Source: Flavobacteriaceae bacterium PS02337 (lineage in GTDB: Bacteria > Bacteroidota > Bacteroidia > Flavobacteriales > Flavobacteriaceae). From it: DNA of 64,000 nucleotides. The notes under the pieces were generated by a model. That model was not told the DNA's origin and made no database searches. It saw nothing but the letters and a program-made list of their open reading frames with translations. How positions within the stretch are numbered: position 1 is the first letter of the stretch; the number at the start of each line of letters is the position of its first letter. The position numbers and the translations under genes are program-made. Shown here in pieces: positions 46,620 through 55,421 of the stretch. The stretch covers positions 48,248 through 112,247 of the forward strand of contig JASCOE010000015.1 in NCBI GenBank assembly GCA_029959285.1. Direction: 5' to 3'.

Positions 46620-48308
46620 ATGATTAAAAATTATATATTATTAGTAATTCTTTTCTTTGGACATCAATTGTATGCTCAGGAAATGGAATCGAAAATTTTC
46701 GATACGCTTAAAAGAAAGAGTTATGATTATCTTTTTGAACGTATAGAGGCCACGGCTGAGCATAAAGCAAATCAGGCATACTATCTTAAGTACTTTTTGA
46801 ACAAGGCTAAAACGGATAAAAATTTCAAGGAGATTGTAAATGGATATAAAAATTATTTATTCTATTCTCCTGAAAAATTAAAAGTGGTATATGCAGACAG
46901 TATGATTTATACTGCAAAAAAAGCAAATGATAATGCTCTTATTGGCTCTGCTTATCTTTCAAGAGGAATTGTCTACTATGGACAAAAAAAACATAAATAT
47001 GCTCTTGATAATTATCTTGTAGCCGATAATTATATTTCTAAAACCAGCGACAAATATCTAATTTATAAGGTTAAATACAATATTGCAGGTGTAAAATATT
47101 ATCTCGGATTCTATGATGAGGCAATTTCTCTTTATAACGAATGCATTGATTATTTTAAAGAAAATAATTCAAGAGCATATTTGAATTCATTGCATTTACT
47201 TGGTTTGTGTTATAACAGGGTTGGTAATTATGGTTTGTGTTCTGAAATAAATGAAAAAGGTATTCAGGAAGGAATAAGATTAGACAATAATGAGGTGAAA
47301 GATTACTTCATTCATTCAGAAGGCATCAATCAGTGCTTTAAAAACAACTATGCAGAAGCTATAAAAAAAATTAATTATGCAATTCCATCTATAAAGAAAA
47401 ATAAAGATTTTGGTAATGAGTCTGTTGGATATTTTTATATTGGTAAAAGCTATTGGAATCTTCACAAACCTGAAATGGCTTTACCATATTTTTTTAAAGT
47501 TGACAAGATTTTTGATGATAAAGAGTATATACGTCCGGATCTACGGCAGAACTACGAGTTACTATTAAAGTATTATAAATCTAAAAAAGATCTTCATAAA
47601 CAGCTCTACTATACGGATAAGTTACTAAAGGCAGACAGTATATTGGACAACAAGTTCATCTATCTTTCCGGCAGAGTTCGCAAAGTGTATGATACGAAAG
47701 TATTACTTAAAGATAAGCAGGATATTGAAGAATTGTTTAATAAGAGGAAGTATAATGATTTTATTTTTACTGGCATCGTAGTAGTATTATTTTTAATCGT
47801 ATCATTCATCGCTTACAGGCATATCAGAAATAAGAATGTTTACAGACAAAAATTTGAGGAATTGATGGCGAAAAATGAGGCTATTTCTAGAGTGGAAGTC
47901 AAAAATGTAAGTAAGGGAATTGGAAATATAAATAAAGATACTGTTGCAGATATACTTAAACAATTGGAGAAATTTGAAAAGGATAAAAAATTTCTAGTAA
48001 AAGACCTAACTTCCGCGAAGCTTGCCGCGATCTTCAATTCCAATCCAAAATATTTATCACAGATAATTTATCAATACAGAGGAAAGAAATTTGTGAGATA
48101 CATTACTGATCTTAAAATCAATTATCTAATAAAGTTATTAAAAGAAGATAGTAAAATAAGGAAATATTCTAATAGTGCATTGGCTGAAGAAGTTGGATTT
48201 AGCAGTACTAAAACATTTACTCAGGCTTTTTTTGCAGAAGCTGGGTGTCCAACGTCTTATTTTATTGAAGAACTAAATAAGATGTCTCAGGAAAATAAGA
48301 TTCTTTGA
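46620..48308 (+). CDS. membrane-anchored TPR - AraC-type HTH regulator
   Basis: A 562-residue protein with a signal peptide (YILLVILFFGHQLYAQE). It has several TPR-like units (about 90-330, such as GSAYLSRGIVYYGQKKHKYA and YNIAGVKYYLGFYDEAISLY) and a single membrane span (FIFTGIVVVLFLIVSFIAYR, about 380-400). A cytoplasmic coiled segment leads to an AraC-type HTH (LAAIFNSNPKYLSQIIYQYR, SALAEEVGFSSTKTFTQAFF). Such proteins sense something outside the inner membrane and bind DNA directly. The 354 bp spacer upstream (46266-46619), shared with the divergent lipoprotein, is AT-rich with repeated TTTTCCGA and holds no gene. Confidence 0.85.
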   Translation: MIKNYILLVILFFGHQLYAQEMESKIFDTLKRKSYDYLFERIEATAEHKANQAYYLKYFLNKAKTDKNFKEIVNGYKNYLFYSPEKLKVVYADSMIYTAKKANDNALIGSAYLSRGIVYYGQKKHKYALDNYLVADNYISKTSDKYLIYKVKYNIAGVKYYLGFYDEAISLYNECIDYFKENNSRAYLNSLHLLGLCYNRVGNYGLCSEINEKGIQEGIRLDNNEVKDYFIHSEGINQCFKNNYAEAIKKINYAIPSIKKNKDFGNESVGYFYIGKSYWNLHKPEMALPYFFKVDKIFDDKEYIRPDLRQNYELLLKYYKSKKDLHKQLYYTDKLLKADSILDNKFIYLSGRVRKVYDTKVLLKDKQDIEELFNKRKYNDFIFTGIVVVLFLIVSFIAYRHIRNKNVYRQKFEELMAKNEAISRVEVKNVSKGIGNINKDTVADILKQLEKFEKDKKFLVKDLTSAKLAAIFNSNPKYLSQIIYQYRGKKFVRYITDLKINYLIKLLKEDSKIRKYSNSALAEEVGFSSTKTFTQAFFAEAGCPTSYFIEELNKMSQENKIL

Positions 48309-48422
48309 ATAAATAATTCCTATAATAATTATGAATTAAAAACGTTTTTAATTTTTGCAGCAAAGTTGCAATATAACAAGCAAAGTTTTATTTTCGCTGC
48401 CTTAATTTAATAAAAACATATC

Positions 48423-48599
48423 ATGAAAGATTTAGTAGCTAAAATAAACGCCGAAATCGAAACATTTAAAACAGAATCGGATTCACTAATTGAAAAAGGT
48501 GTTAAAGCAGCTGGAGCGAGAGCTCGTAAATCAACTTTAGAAATTGAAAAACTATTAAAAGAGTTTAGAAAAGTTTCTATTGAGGAGTCGAAAAAATAA
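48423..48599 (+). CDS. histone H1-like small basic protein
   Basis: A 58-residue protein: MKDLVAKINAEIETFKTESD, then GVKAAGARARKSTLEIEKLL and a lysine-ended tail VSIEESKK. It matches the Bacteroidota histone H1-like (Hc1-related) family, which binds DNA without clear sequence preference. It has its own strong terminator 18 bp downstream. Such genes are common in flavobacterial chromosomes and mobile elements. Confidence 0.85.
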   Translation: MKDLVAKINAEIETFKTESDSLIEKGVKAAGARARKSTLEIEKLLKEFRKVSIEESKK

Positions 48600-48617
48600 T
48601 TCAATCTTACTTTACTT

Positions 48618-48655
48618 AAAAAGCCTTTCCGATTTTTCCGAAAAGGCTTTTTTTG
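48618..48655 (+). terminator. rho-independent terminator after the H1-like gene
   Basis: AAAGCCTTT and AAAGGCTTT form a 9-bp stem around CCGATTTTTCCG, followed by a T-run. It also faces the convergent XRE gene across an AT-rich spacer. Confidence 0.85.
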
Positions 48656-48786
48656 TAATAAGTAAATTTATTATGACTCTTATAATAGATCTTAATAAAT
48701 CTGTAAGTAATTTTAATCTCTGAGATTCTAACGTTAATAAAAGTAACAATTAGAACTTAAAAGAATAATTGCTATTATCTGTTTGG

Positions 48787-49335
48787 TTATCGGATGTTAT
48801 CGACAGTTTCTAACTTTAGAGATTCACTAAATTTTACATGCTTTTCAATTTTTGGCCTCCATTTGTCTTGTGTTGACATAGTATCGCAAATTTTTTCATG
48901 AAAATAAACTTGAAACCATGTCTTTTTGTGGAACTCACATACATTCTGATATGTTTTTTCAGAATGTATCATTAACTTCAGAATAAATTCTTCTTTAGGT
49001 TCTCTATGGTTGTTTATGACTTGACTTAAACTTACTGGGGTTATATCAATATCTTTTGCAAAACTGCTTCTCTTATTGTAAATAGTATCAATATATGCCG
49101 ATAAGAATTCTGAAAAATAGTGGTGATTATCATAAGTCGGTTTGCTTATATAAGCTTCCATTTTTAATTTTAATTGTAATAGTTTGGCACGAATAACCTG
49201 ATCTATGGGTAAGTTTTTAATTCGTTGTAAACGTGCTTCCATTAAAGCCGATCCATCAGTGTCACGTTCTGAATTTGATTTGTATCTTGAATCTACTCCA
49301 AATTCAATATCTTCAATATTTACTTTCTTATTCAT
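48787..49335 (-). CDS. XRE-type HTH protein, probable antitoxin of a GNAT/Xre pair
   Basis: A 182-residue protein. An HTH is visible at about 95-125 (RSSFAKDIDITPVSLSQVIN, then NHREPKEEFILKLMIHSE). The N-terminal third is charged and likely flexible (YKSNSERDTDGSALMEARLQ). The start overlaps the end of the GNAT-like gene by 8 bp, so translation is coupled. In type II toxin-antitoxin logic the Xre protein would neutralise the acetyltransferase and repress the operon. The toxin-first order is less usual but known for HigBA-like pairs. Confidence 0.7.
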   Translation of the reverse strand: MNKKVNIEDIEFGVDSRYKSNSERDTDGSALMEARLQRIKNLPIDQVIRAKLLQLKLKMEAYISKPTYDNHHYFSEFLSAYIDTIYNKRSSFAKDIDITPVSLSQVINNHREPKEEFILKLMIHSEKTYQNVCEFHKKTWFQVYFHEKICDTMSTQDKWRPKIEKHVKFSESLKLETVDNIR

Positions 49336-49795
49336 TATCGTATGTGTTTATCAAGTTTAAAATTTCTGGAACCTCAAGACTCAAAGTCATTCCGGTTATA
49401 TTCATATTGTATTTGTCGATATAATGCTGGGCAATATTACTTTTTGGTTTGAGTGATACGCAGGCTAACTCTGCATATTCTGCTACTGCAATTTTCGCAG
49501 CATGGGTAATTAAGTTTGCAGCAATATTGTCAAATATCTTATTTGCACCTTTATTTTCTAATGAAACAGTCAGAAGTCTAATATGGACTCTCCATTCCTC
49601 GGGTATTCTTTCCAAAGAAATAATTCCTAAAATATCATTTGAATTGATAATTTTTAACTTATAGATTTCGTAAGCCCTTTCAGTCTTCCAATCGAAAAAA
49701 TAGCGTTTTTTATCTATAGACTTAAAATCAATATCCTCTACCGGAAGAATTTCTACATTGTAAATTTTTCCCGAAGAAGTTTCTTGAATTGTCAT
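49328..49795 (-). CDS. GNAT-fold acetyltransferase-like protein
   Basis: A 155-residue protein. The GNAT order is visible: ILGIISLERIPEEWRVHIRL for beta strands 2-4, a long helix GANKIFDNIAANLITHAAKI, then LACVSLKPKSNIAQHYIDKY, which matches the GNAT pattern of strand, substrate loop and terminal helix. The glycine loop for CoA (usually R/Q-x-x-G-x-G/A) is poor (ENKGANKIF), so activity is uncertain. Overlap with the Xre gene suggests a two-gene unit. Confidence 0.6.
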   Translation of the reverse strand: MTIQETSSGKIYNVEILPVEDIDFKSIDKKRYFFDWKTERAYEIYKLKIINSNDILGIISLERIPEEWRVHIRLLTVSLENKGANKIFDNIAANLITHAAKIAVAEYAELACVSLKPKSNIAQHYIDKYNMNITGMTLSLEVPEILNLINTYDNE

Positions 49796-49898
49796 TTTAC
49801 AAATTTACAAATAGTTTACTTATTTTGGAAACATTTATTGTTAAGTTTACGTTTTTAGGAAATATATTTATTGTAAATGCTTTTTACTACTGGCTTAT

Positions 49899-50366
49899 TC
49901 ACTGGAAATGATTTAATAAAGTTTTTAAGACTCCATTTGCATTTTCGAAATTTTCTCTTTGCTTATCAATTTCTTGAATTCTTTTTATTCCATGAAAAAG
50001 ATTATTTCTATATCGATATACAATTATTAGTAGTGCTAATATAATATCGTTATTTTTTGTATTATTTCCAAGTAATACGTCTTCAACAAGATTTCGACGA
50101 TCGTTATTTCTAAAATGCAAATATTGAAAGCGATTTGTAAATGTACCGTTTGAAACATATCTGTTTTTGAAGTATTCCAAATAGCTATTGAATTCAGTTG
50201 AGTCAATTAAACTATTTTTTATAACTTCTTCAGTACGGGCAATTGAAAAATTATTTTGGCAAACCACATTTTCAAAAACATTCCAAATCAAAGAAAAATC
50301 TTTAACACTTGATAAATCTACTTCAGAAAAATTTGTACCAAATCTATCATTAATCCATTCTCTCAT
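49899..50366 (-). CDS. HEPN-like protein with Rx4H motif
   Basis: A 155-residue protein, mostly alpha-helical. R120-N-N-L-F-H125 in VYRYRNNLFHG matches the Rx4-6H active-site motif of HEPN ribonucleases. HEPN domains cut RNA in many defence and toxin-antitoxin systems. A partner is not certain: the DUF4238 gene 70 bp upstream on the same strand is the nearest candidate. The start ATG at 50366 gives MREWINDRFG. Confidence 0.65.
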   Translation of the reverse strand: MREWINDRFGTNFSEVDLSSVKDFSLIWNVFENVVCQNNFSIARTEEVIKNSLIDSTEFNSYLEYFKNRYVSNGTFTNRFQYLHFRNNDRRNLVEDVLLGNNTKNNDIILALLIIVYRYRNNLFHGIKRIQEIDKQRENFENANGVLKTLLNHFQ

Positions 50367-50436
50367 AAATTATTTTTTAAGTTCTTTTTTTTAAAGGTTT
50401 CCGGCAACATTTTAGGTACTAATTTAACTCTATAGA

Positions 50437-51492
50437 TTAGCCTTTAAAATCTCTCATATTTTCATTTCTTAATTGGACAAAATGATTAGTTAGTTTATGA
50501 GATTTGGCTCCTTGTGGTTCCTTTACAAAGCTTAATTTTAAATTAAGCTTTCTGTCTTCTGTTTGGTGTATGTATGTAATGCGTTCATTTCCATCTATAT
50601 CTAGATGCCTTTTGCCACTTTCATATAATTTGCTTTTATCTTTCTGTCTTAAGTTATTCACTTTACTGGTAAGGTTTTTTAAATACATTTCTGATACAGA
50701 ATCATCGAAAATACATATTTTATGACAATTTGCCAATTGTAAAAGATTGAGTTGGTTGATATCATTTTCATCTGTTAAAAGGATTTTCGTATCTTTCTTG
50801 TTTCCAAATTTGTATGCCCACTTATCGTAATATACAAGCATTAAGTCTGGCGATATAGGGAAAAATAATTGTAATCCTTTCGAAAAAAGACCAAGATGGC
50901 CACCGGGATGATTTCTTTTTTCTAAATATTGATTATATCTATTACATGGGTTATCAGATGTAATAAACTTTTTTTTTGTATTATTAATTAGCAAAACTAA
51001 TTCTAAATCATTTGCATATTTGACTCCTTTAGCTACAGTAGAAAGTGACTGTGCAGGAGCATTCTTAAGTTTAATACTTAAATCGTCCTTAATTAGTGCA
51101 CCCAGTCGATCATCATATTTTGCAAGTTCTTTAATTGTTTTGTCTACAACTTCATTTAATTTTTCCGAAGAGTTTTTGGTTCTGTATGAAAGAATTATAC
51201 TAAAAAGATGCAGTATAATGTATTTTTCAGAATTTCTTACAGGTATCTTTTTTTCTTTTATTATTTCTGCTATTATAGGTGCTGCAGAATCCTCTATTTT
51301 TCCCAAAGCATCTTCTATAACTTTATCTTCTCCATAAAAATAATCTTCTTGTGCTTGCGAATCTAAAGGGCAATTAATTCTGTAAAACTCAGTTTCTACA
51401 TTGAAAATATTAATTTTTGTTTTTTTTATTTCGTTAGAAAAATGTCTTAATAAAAGTTTAGGAACAAAATGTTGTTTTTTCTTTTCTGCCAT
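50437..51492 (-). CDS. DUF4238 domain-containing protein
   Basis: A 351-residue protein beginning KKKQHFVPKLLLRHFSNEIK, the N-terminal hallmark of DUF4238. A helical region (SEKYIILHLFSIILSYRTKN) and LVLLINNTKKKFITSDNPCN follow, where the SDNP motif is typical. The function is unknown. DUF4238 genes are frequent in defence islands next to restriction or toxin genes. It is transcribed toward the HEPN gene. Confidence 0.8.
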   Translation of the reverse strand: MAEKKKQHFVPKLLLRHFSNEIKKTKINIFNVETEFYRINCPLDSQAQEDYFYGEDKVIEDALGKIEDSAAPIIAEIIKEKKIPVRNSEKYIILHLFSIILSYRTKNSSEKLNEVVDKTIKELAKYDDRLGALIKDDLSIKLKNAPAQSLSTVAKGVKYANDLELVLLINNTKKKFITSDNPCNRYNQYLEKRNHPGGHLGLFSKGLQLFFPISPDLMLVYYDKWAYKFGNKKDTKILLTDENDINQLNLLQLANCHKICIFDDSVSEMYLKNLTSKVNNLRQKDKSKLYESGKRHLDIDGNERITYIHQTEDRKLNLKLSFVKEPQGAKSHKLTNHFVQLRNENMRDFKG

Positions 51493-51650
51493 ATTTAATT
51501 TTTAATAGGATAATTTATAGTGGCTCTGCGCCGCGGCTTTGACTTAGCACTTTGTCGAAATGATATATTAATTAGGTTTACTAATTTAGGATCAGAAAAA
51601 TAAAACTGCCATTACGTAAAACCTTTTTTGCAGCACTACACTGATAAAGC

Positions 51651-52475
51651 TCAAAAACGTCTTCTTCTTCCAGTGAATCTGCGCCCCAATAATAATTGAT
51701 TAAACTGATACCTTGAACGCACTTGTTGTCTTTCTAATTCTAGTTTTGCTTGCTGAGCTTTGAGTTTATTTTGTTCAGCCAAATCATTCATAAAAGAGGC
51801 ATATCTTGTTTGCCATTCACCGTCAATTATGCTTTTAATAAGAGCTTTGCGAGATATTTCTGCGAATACTGTTAGCCAGCCTAGTTGAATCGGAAATATA
51901 CAATAAAGAAGCGTTCTATTACTTTTTTTATTTCCTATTAGCACAGTTTCTTTAAAATCTATTATAACAGGAACAGAACTGCCTAGCCAATTTTTAGGAA
52001 AACACTCATCTGCGAATTCAATCCCAAATATGCTGGGATTTTCCATAGGCACGAAATCTTTTTGCGCTTTAATAAATCTCGGAATATCTCTTTGTAATCT
52101 CGTTCCATCAACAATCCATATCATATTCTTGTAGAAATCCTCGCGTTGCCTGCGCTCTATAGGATTAATATGCGAATGCTGAAATTCGATAACCAAACCT
52201 TTATCTGTTCGAACATCGGCTATATGTTTTTCGTTTGTAACGCTGTCAAATTGAATAATTTCCTGCCATTCAATTGGGAAATTTCCTTTCCATTCACGAT
52301 GCCATTCTGTTTCAGTTTCCCACCACCTGTCACATCGCCGAATTTTTTTGTGCGCCCAATGATTTATTTTAAACTCTCCGCATTTTGCAATCAATTCTGC
52401 TCCGCAACTTTGGCAGAAACCTTTAGCCCCTTTAGAAGCCTCAATTTTATTACCATCAACTACTGCGAACTTCAT
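51651..52475 (-). CDS. CoiA-like nuclease domain protein
   Basis: A 274-residue protein. A zinc-ribbon-like start (GFCQSCGAELIAKC) leads into INHWAHKK. The nuclease-like core follows: WWETETEWHREWKGNFPIEW, HIADVRTDKGLVIEFQHSHI and REDFYKNMIWIVDGTRL. The D-x(n)-E-x-Q pattern (ADV, IEFQHS) fits the PD-(D/E)xK-type CoiA fold. CoiA is named for competence in Gram-positives; this branch is widespread in accessory DNA and might act as a DNase. The C-terminus is a long basic helix (LKAQQAKLELERQQVRSRYQ). Confidence 0.8.
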   Translation of the reverse strand: MKFAVVDGNKIEASKGAKGFCQSCGAELIAKCGEFKINHWAHKKIRRCDRWWETETEWHREWKGNFPIEWQEIIQFDSVTNEKHIADVRTDKGLVIEFQHSHINPIERRQREDFYKNMIWIVDGTRLQRDIPRFIKAQKDFVPMENPSIFGIEFADECFPKNWLGSSVPVIIDFKETVLIGNKKSNRTLLYCIFPIQLGWLTVFAEISRKALIKSIIDGEWQTRYASFMNDLAEQNKLKAQQAKLELERQQVRSRYQFNQLLLGRRFTGRRRRF

Positions 52476-52652
52476 TTCAAATTTTCTTTTTTAGTGAAAA
52501 ATTCTATTACATTTCCGCCAATGTCTTGGCGTTTAGGATTTAAAAACCCGAGTTTTTTACCATTAAACACAATTTTTTAAGTACAAAACCATTTTTAAAT
52601 TTAGTATATTATTCAAATCTGGTATTAAAGTTGTTATGCGCTGCCCTTTTAT

Positions 52653-54035
52653 TCATTTTTTGGTTTTTCTGTTAAGTTCTTCGAGATAAATCCCATAAAG
52701 ACTTAATTCATTCAAAGCTAACTGAAAAACAGAAGTAATTGGAGGTGGTTTAAATATTTCAAATACATCGCAATTAGGGTCATTATCAGGGAATGAATAT
52801 TTATTTTTTAGATAGTTTGGTCTTTTGGCAATTTGCTCGGTTTTAATACTTTCAAATATTTCATATGTTGCTATTATCAACATAGTAGATTCTCCAAATG
52901 TTGTTAATTTATCAACGCTTTTAAAAATATTGTTCTCTAAAATAACTGGGGGCGAGAACAAATTTATTATTCTCGAAAGTGAAAGCAAGAACTTTTGCTT
53001 ACCTTTTATAGTATTAACTTCGGGAACAAAAAACGGTCTTATGAAATAGAAAAAGTCCTTTTCTTTAAGTTGCTGTGCAATATAAAATTTATCATAAAAA
53101 TATTTAATTGCTTGTGAAATATGAATTCTACCTTGATTAAATGTCTCATTAGCAAAATCATTAGTTTTATCAAGTACGTCCGTATATTGTTTAGTATCTT
53201 TAAAATTACTTAATAAATATTCCTCTGGTTTTGATTGAAACTCTTCATAATCATCTGTATGTTTTAATTTTTCTAAAATCTCAATCAATTTTAAGGCGGG
53301 ATTGTATGAATTTAAGGCAAAGTATGCAATTAGAATTTTTTCAAAAGCTGAAGGTCTAAGTATATCATAATGCAATAATAAACAGTCAAAAAATTGATAT
53401 GGATAAAATGGTCTTTGACTTAATGTTTTGTAGTTAATTTCAGATAAATTATTTTCAAAAAGGTATTCGTCTATTGATGAACTTAAAAATTCATCTATTG
53501 CTCCAAATGTCAAATAAAATGAATTTATATTAATTAGACCATCGATTTCTATTTGGATAAATTTTCTACCACCATTTATTTTATTACCGTCAACAACAGT
53601 AGATATTGGTTTCTCTATTTCTTTAATAGTTTTAATAGAGAATTTTTTATTTTGTGATTGTTGAGTTTCTTCAACGAGACGATAATCAATATCATCATCA
53701 TTGATTATTGATGTTATTAAATTCCATTCTTCAATTTCTTCTTTATTATTTTCTAATATATTTTTGTTAATTGGGAATGCATCAATATTATTCTTGTGTG
53801 CTAGTATAGTTATAAGTTTAAATCGGTCACAAAAATTTAAATGAAATTGCCTAACTCCTGGGAATGTACTAATATTTGTGAGATAATGGTAATATTCATG
53901 AATAAATATTGCTTGTTGTTGTCCAATGTTTAGGTCTGAAATAAATGTTGTTAAGTTATTTGTGTCAAATCCATCCAGACAAATATAAAATCTATCAGGA
54001 TAATATTTAATTTTAGTTAAGTCTATTTTGTTCAT
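52653..54035 (-). CDS. putative HExxH metalloprotease-like protein, 460 residues
   Basis: The protein contains H46-E47-Y48-Y49-H50 in QAIFIHEYYHYLTNIS, the zinc-binding motif of gluzincin/metzincin-type metalloproteases. The third ligand is not obvious; GAIDEFLSSSIDEYLFENN contains candidate Glu residues. The rest is helical without membrane spans (QALNELSLYGIYLEELNRK-type ending). No named family is recognised. It is flanked on both sides by the cassette-like spacers described in the findings, which supports a self-contained gene unit. Confidence 0.6.
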   Translation of the reverse strand: MNKIDLTKIKYYPDRFYICLDGFDTNNLTTFISDLNIGQQQAIFIHEYYHYLTNISTFPGVRQFHLNFCDRFKLITILAHKNNIDAFPINKNILENNKEEIEEWNLITSIINDDDIDYRLVEETQQSQNKKFSIKTIKEIEKPISTVVDGNKINGGRKFIQIEIDGLININSFYLTFGAIDEFLSSSIDEYLFENNLSEINYKTLSQRPFYPYQFFDCLLLHYDILRPSAFEKILIAYFALNSYNPALKLIEILEKLKHTDDYEEFQSKPEEYLLSNFKDTKQYTDVLDKTNDFANETFNQGRIHISQAIKYFYDKFYIAQQLKEKDFFYFIRPFFVPEVNTIKGKQKFLLSLSRIINLFSPPVILENNIFKSVDKLTTFGESTMLIIATYEIFESIKTEQIAKRPNYLKNKYSFPDNDPNCDVFEIFKPPPITSVFQLALNELSLYGIYLEELNRKTKK

Positions 54036-54154
54036 TTTTTTTGAGTGTTGCGTTTAACTTATTGCCATAAAATGACATCAAAAACCTAATTGTAAAAAGC
54101 TTTATGCAATTGATTGATATTAATTCCAAACATTTGTATTTGCTAATTATTTAA

Positions 54155-54466
54155 TCAGTTTTTCAACCAATTAACAGCTCCAATAAAATCATTTGAAAGT
54201 ATTAGAAAGTTATTAATGTCTATATAGTTTTCTCTAAATGAATTACTTATTACAAATCTTCCAGCTTTTCTAATATCTTGATTCCAATATTGTAAAAAAT
54301 ATTGAAATTTTTCAGATGTACTAAAATCTTCAAGCACTAATGCTTCTATGCGCTCAACCAATTTAAAATATTGTTCTCTATTTATTTCATTATTTATGTT
54401 ATACTGTTCTGTTGATTCAATATTAAATTGTTGAATATCATTTATTAAACTATTTATCTTTTCCAT
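54155..54466 (-). CDS. small hypothetical protein, 103 residues
   Basis: A helical acidic protein (INSLINDIQQFNIESTEQYN, RIEALVLEDFSTSEKFQYFL, then WNQDIRKAGRFVISNSFREN). No family is recognised. It is bounded by two related non-coding spacers, so it appears to be a separate cassette. An ATG at 54466 gives the start. Confidence 0.55.
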   Translation of the reverse strand: MEKINSLINDIQQFNIESTEQYNINNEINREQYFKLVERIEALVLEDFSTSEKFQYFLQYWNQDIRKAGRFVISNSFRENYIDINNFLILSNDFIGAVNWLKN

Positions 54467-54683
54467 TTCTTTATAATTTACAAATCAAATTTATAAGTAA
54501 AAACTATTGATTTCGTATCTTTAATAGTTAAATTGTTAAAAATAGATAAATTATCCTACTTCTTTGATTGCAGTGAAACTTCTATTATTACCCTAAATTT
54601 GTGAGATTATCTCAAATACAAACTTAAATTTCCATTAAGCTAATTACCTACATCCTCTTTGGTAACCGTTAAAGTAAGGCTCG

Positions 54684-55262
54684 CTATTTTATATAAAGTT
54701 CTTTTATATTTGGAACATCGTTAATTTCGGTTTCTGTCAAGGAATACTTAATATTATATTCTTTTACTTTTTCAGAAAGCATTGAGGCAATTCCACGTAT
54801 TAACGTCAATCGTTCTGAGACAATTTCCACAGTTTGACCAAATAATTCACTATCTATGTTGTCAAGTTCCTTTTGTGCTTCTGGTTCGGTTTCTGTATTT
54901 GGATAGATAATATTTCGTAACACTTGTGTAAGTTCTCTTATTTTTGAGTGATCGTCTTTTCCTCCACCTGAATTCCACTGATTTAAAGCGTAGTCAGAGC
55001 AATTTTCCATTTCATATGATTCGGATATTACACCAGCGTATAATACCTTTATTCTGCGTCTAAGGTAGTTTTCGAGTTCTGTAAAATTGTTAATTCCGAA
55101 TGTTCTTGGTTCTAGTACGGCCTCTCCTGAATACCCATCTATTCTCATTTCTATGGATATTCCATTAGTGATGAAACCTAACTCTCTAGCTATAATATAA
55201 TGACCAGCTTCGTGATTACAAATATTTTCAATATTAACTAAGTCTGTTGAATGAATTTTCAT
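54684..55262 (-). CDS. M41-like HEAGH metalloprotease domain protein
   Basis: A 192-residue protein. H17-E18-A-G-H21 in NICNHEAGHYIIARELGF is the zinc motif of FtsH-type (M41) peptidases. The following IDGYSGEAVLEPRTFGINNF and LRRRIKVLYAGVISESYEME match the usual order of the M41 core. The AAA+ and membrane parts of FtsH are absent, so this is a free-standing protease domain. Such stand-alone HEAGH proteins occur in defence and signalling islands. Its target is unknown. It is followed and preceded by cassette-like spacers. Confidence 0.75.
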   Translation of the reverse strand: MKIHSTDLVNIENICNHEAGHYIIARELGFITNGISIEMRIDGYSGEAVLEPRTFGINNFTELENYLRRRIKVLYAGVISESYEMENCSDYALNQWNSGGGKDDHSKIRELTQVLRNIIYPNTETEPEAQKELDNIDSELFGQTVEIVSERLTLIRGIASMLSEKVKEYNIKYSLTETEINDVPNIKELYIK

Positions 55263-55421
55263 TTTTTATTGTTTCTTGATTTTTAGATTTCCTGTAAAGT
55301 TTTCGTAATAAGCGGGTTTGGGACTAAATTAATCCCATTCTTCGAATTTGCCAAATCATCCCAAATACAAAAACAAATATCTATTAATCCAATTGCTTAA
55401 ATCCGTTTTAACCGTTAGGTA

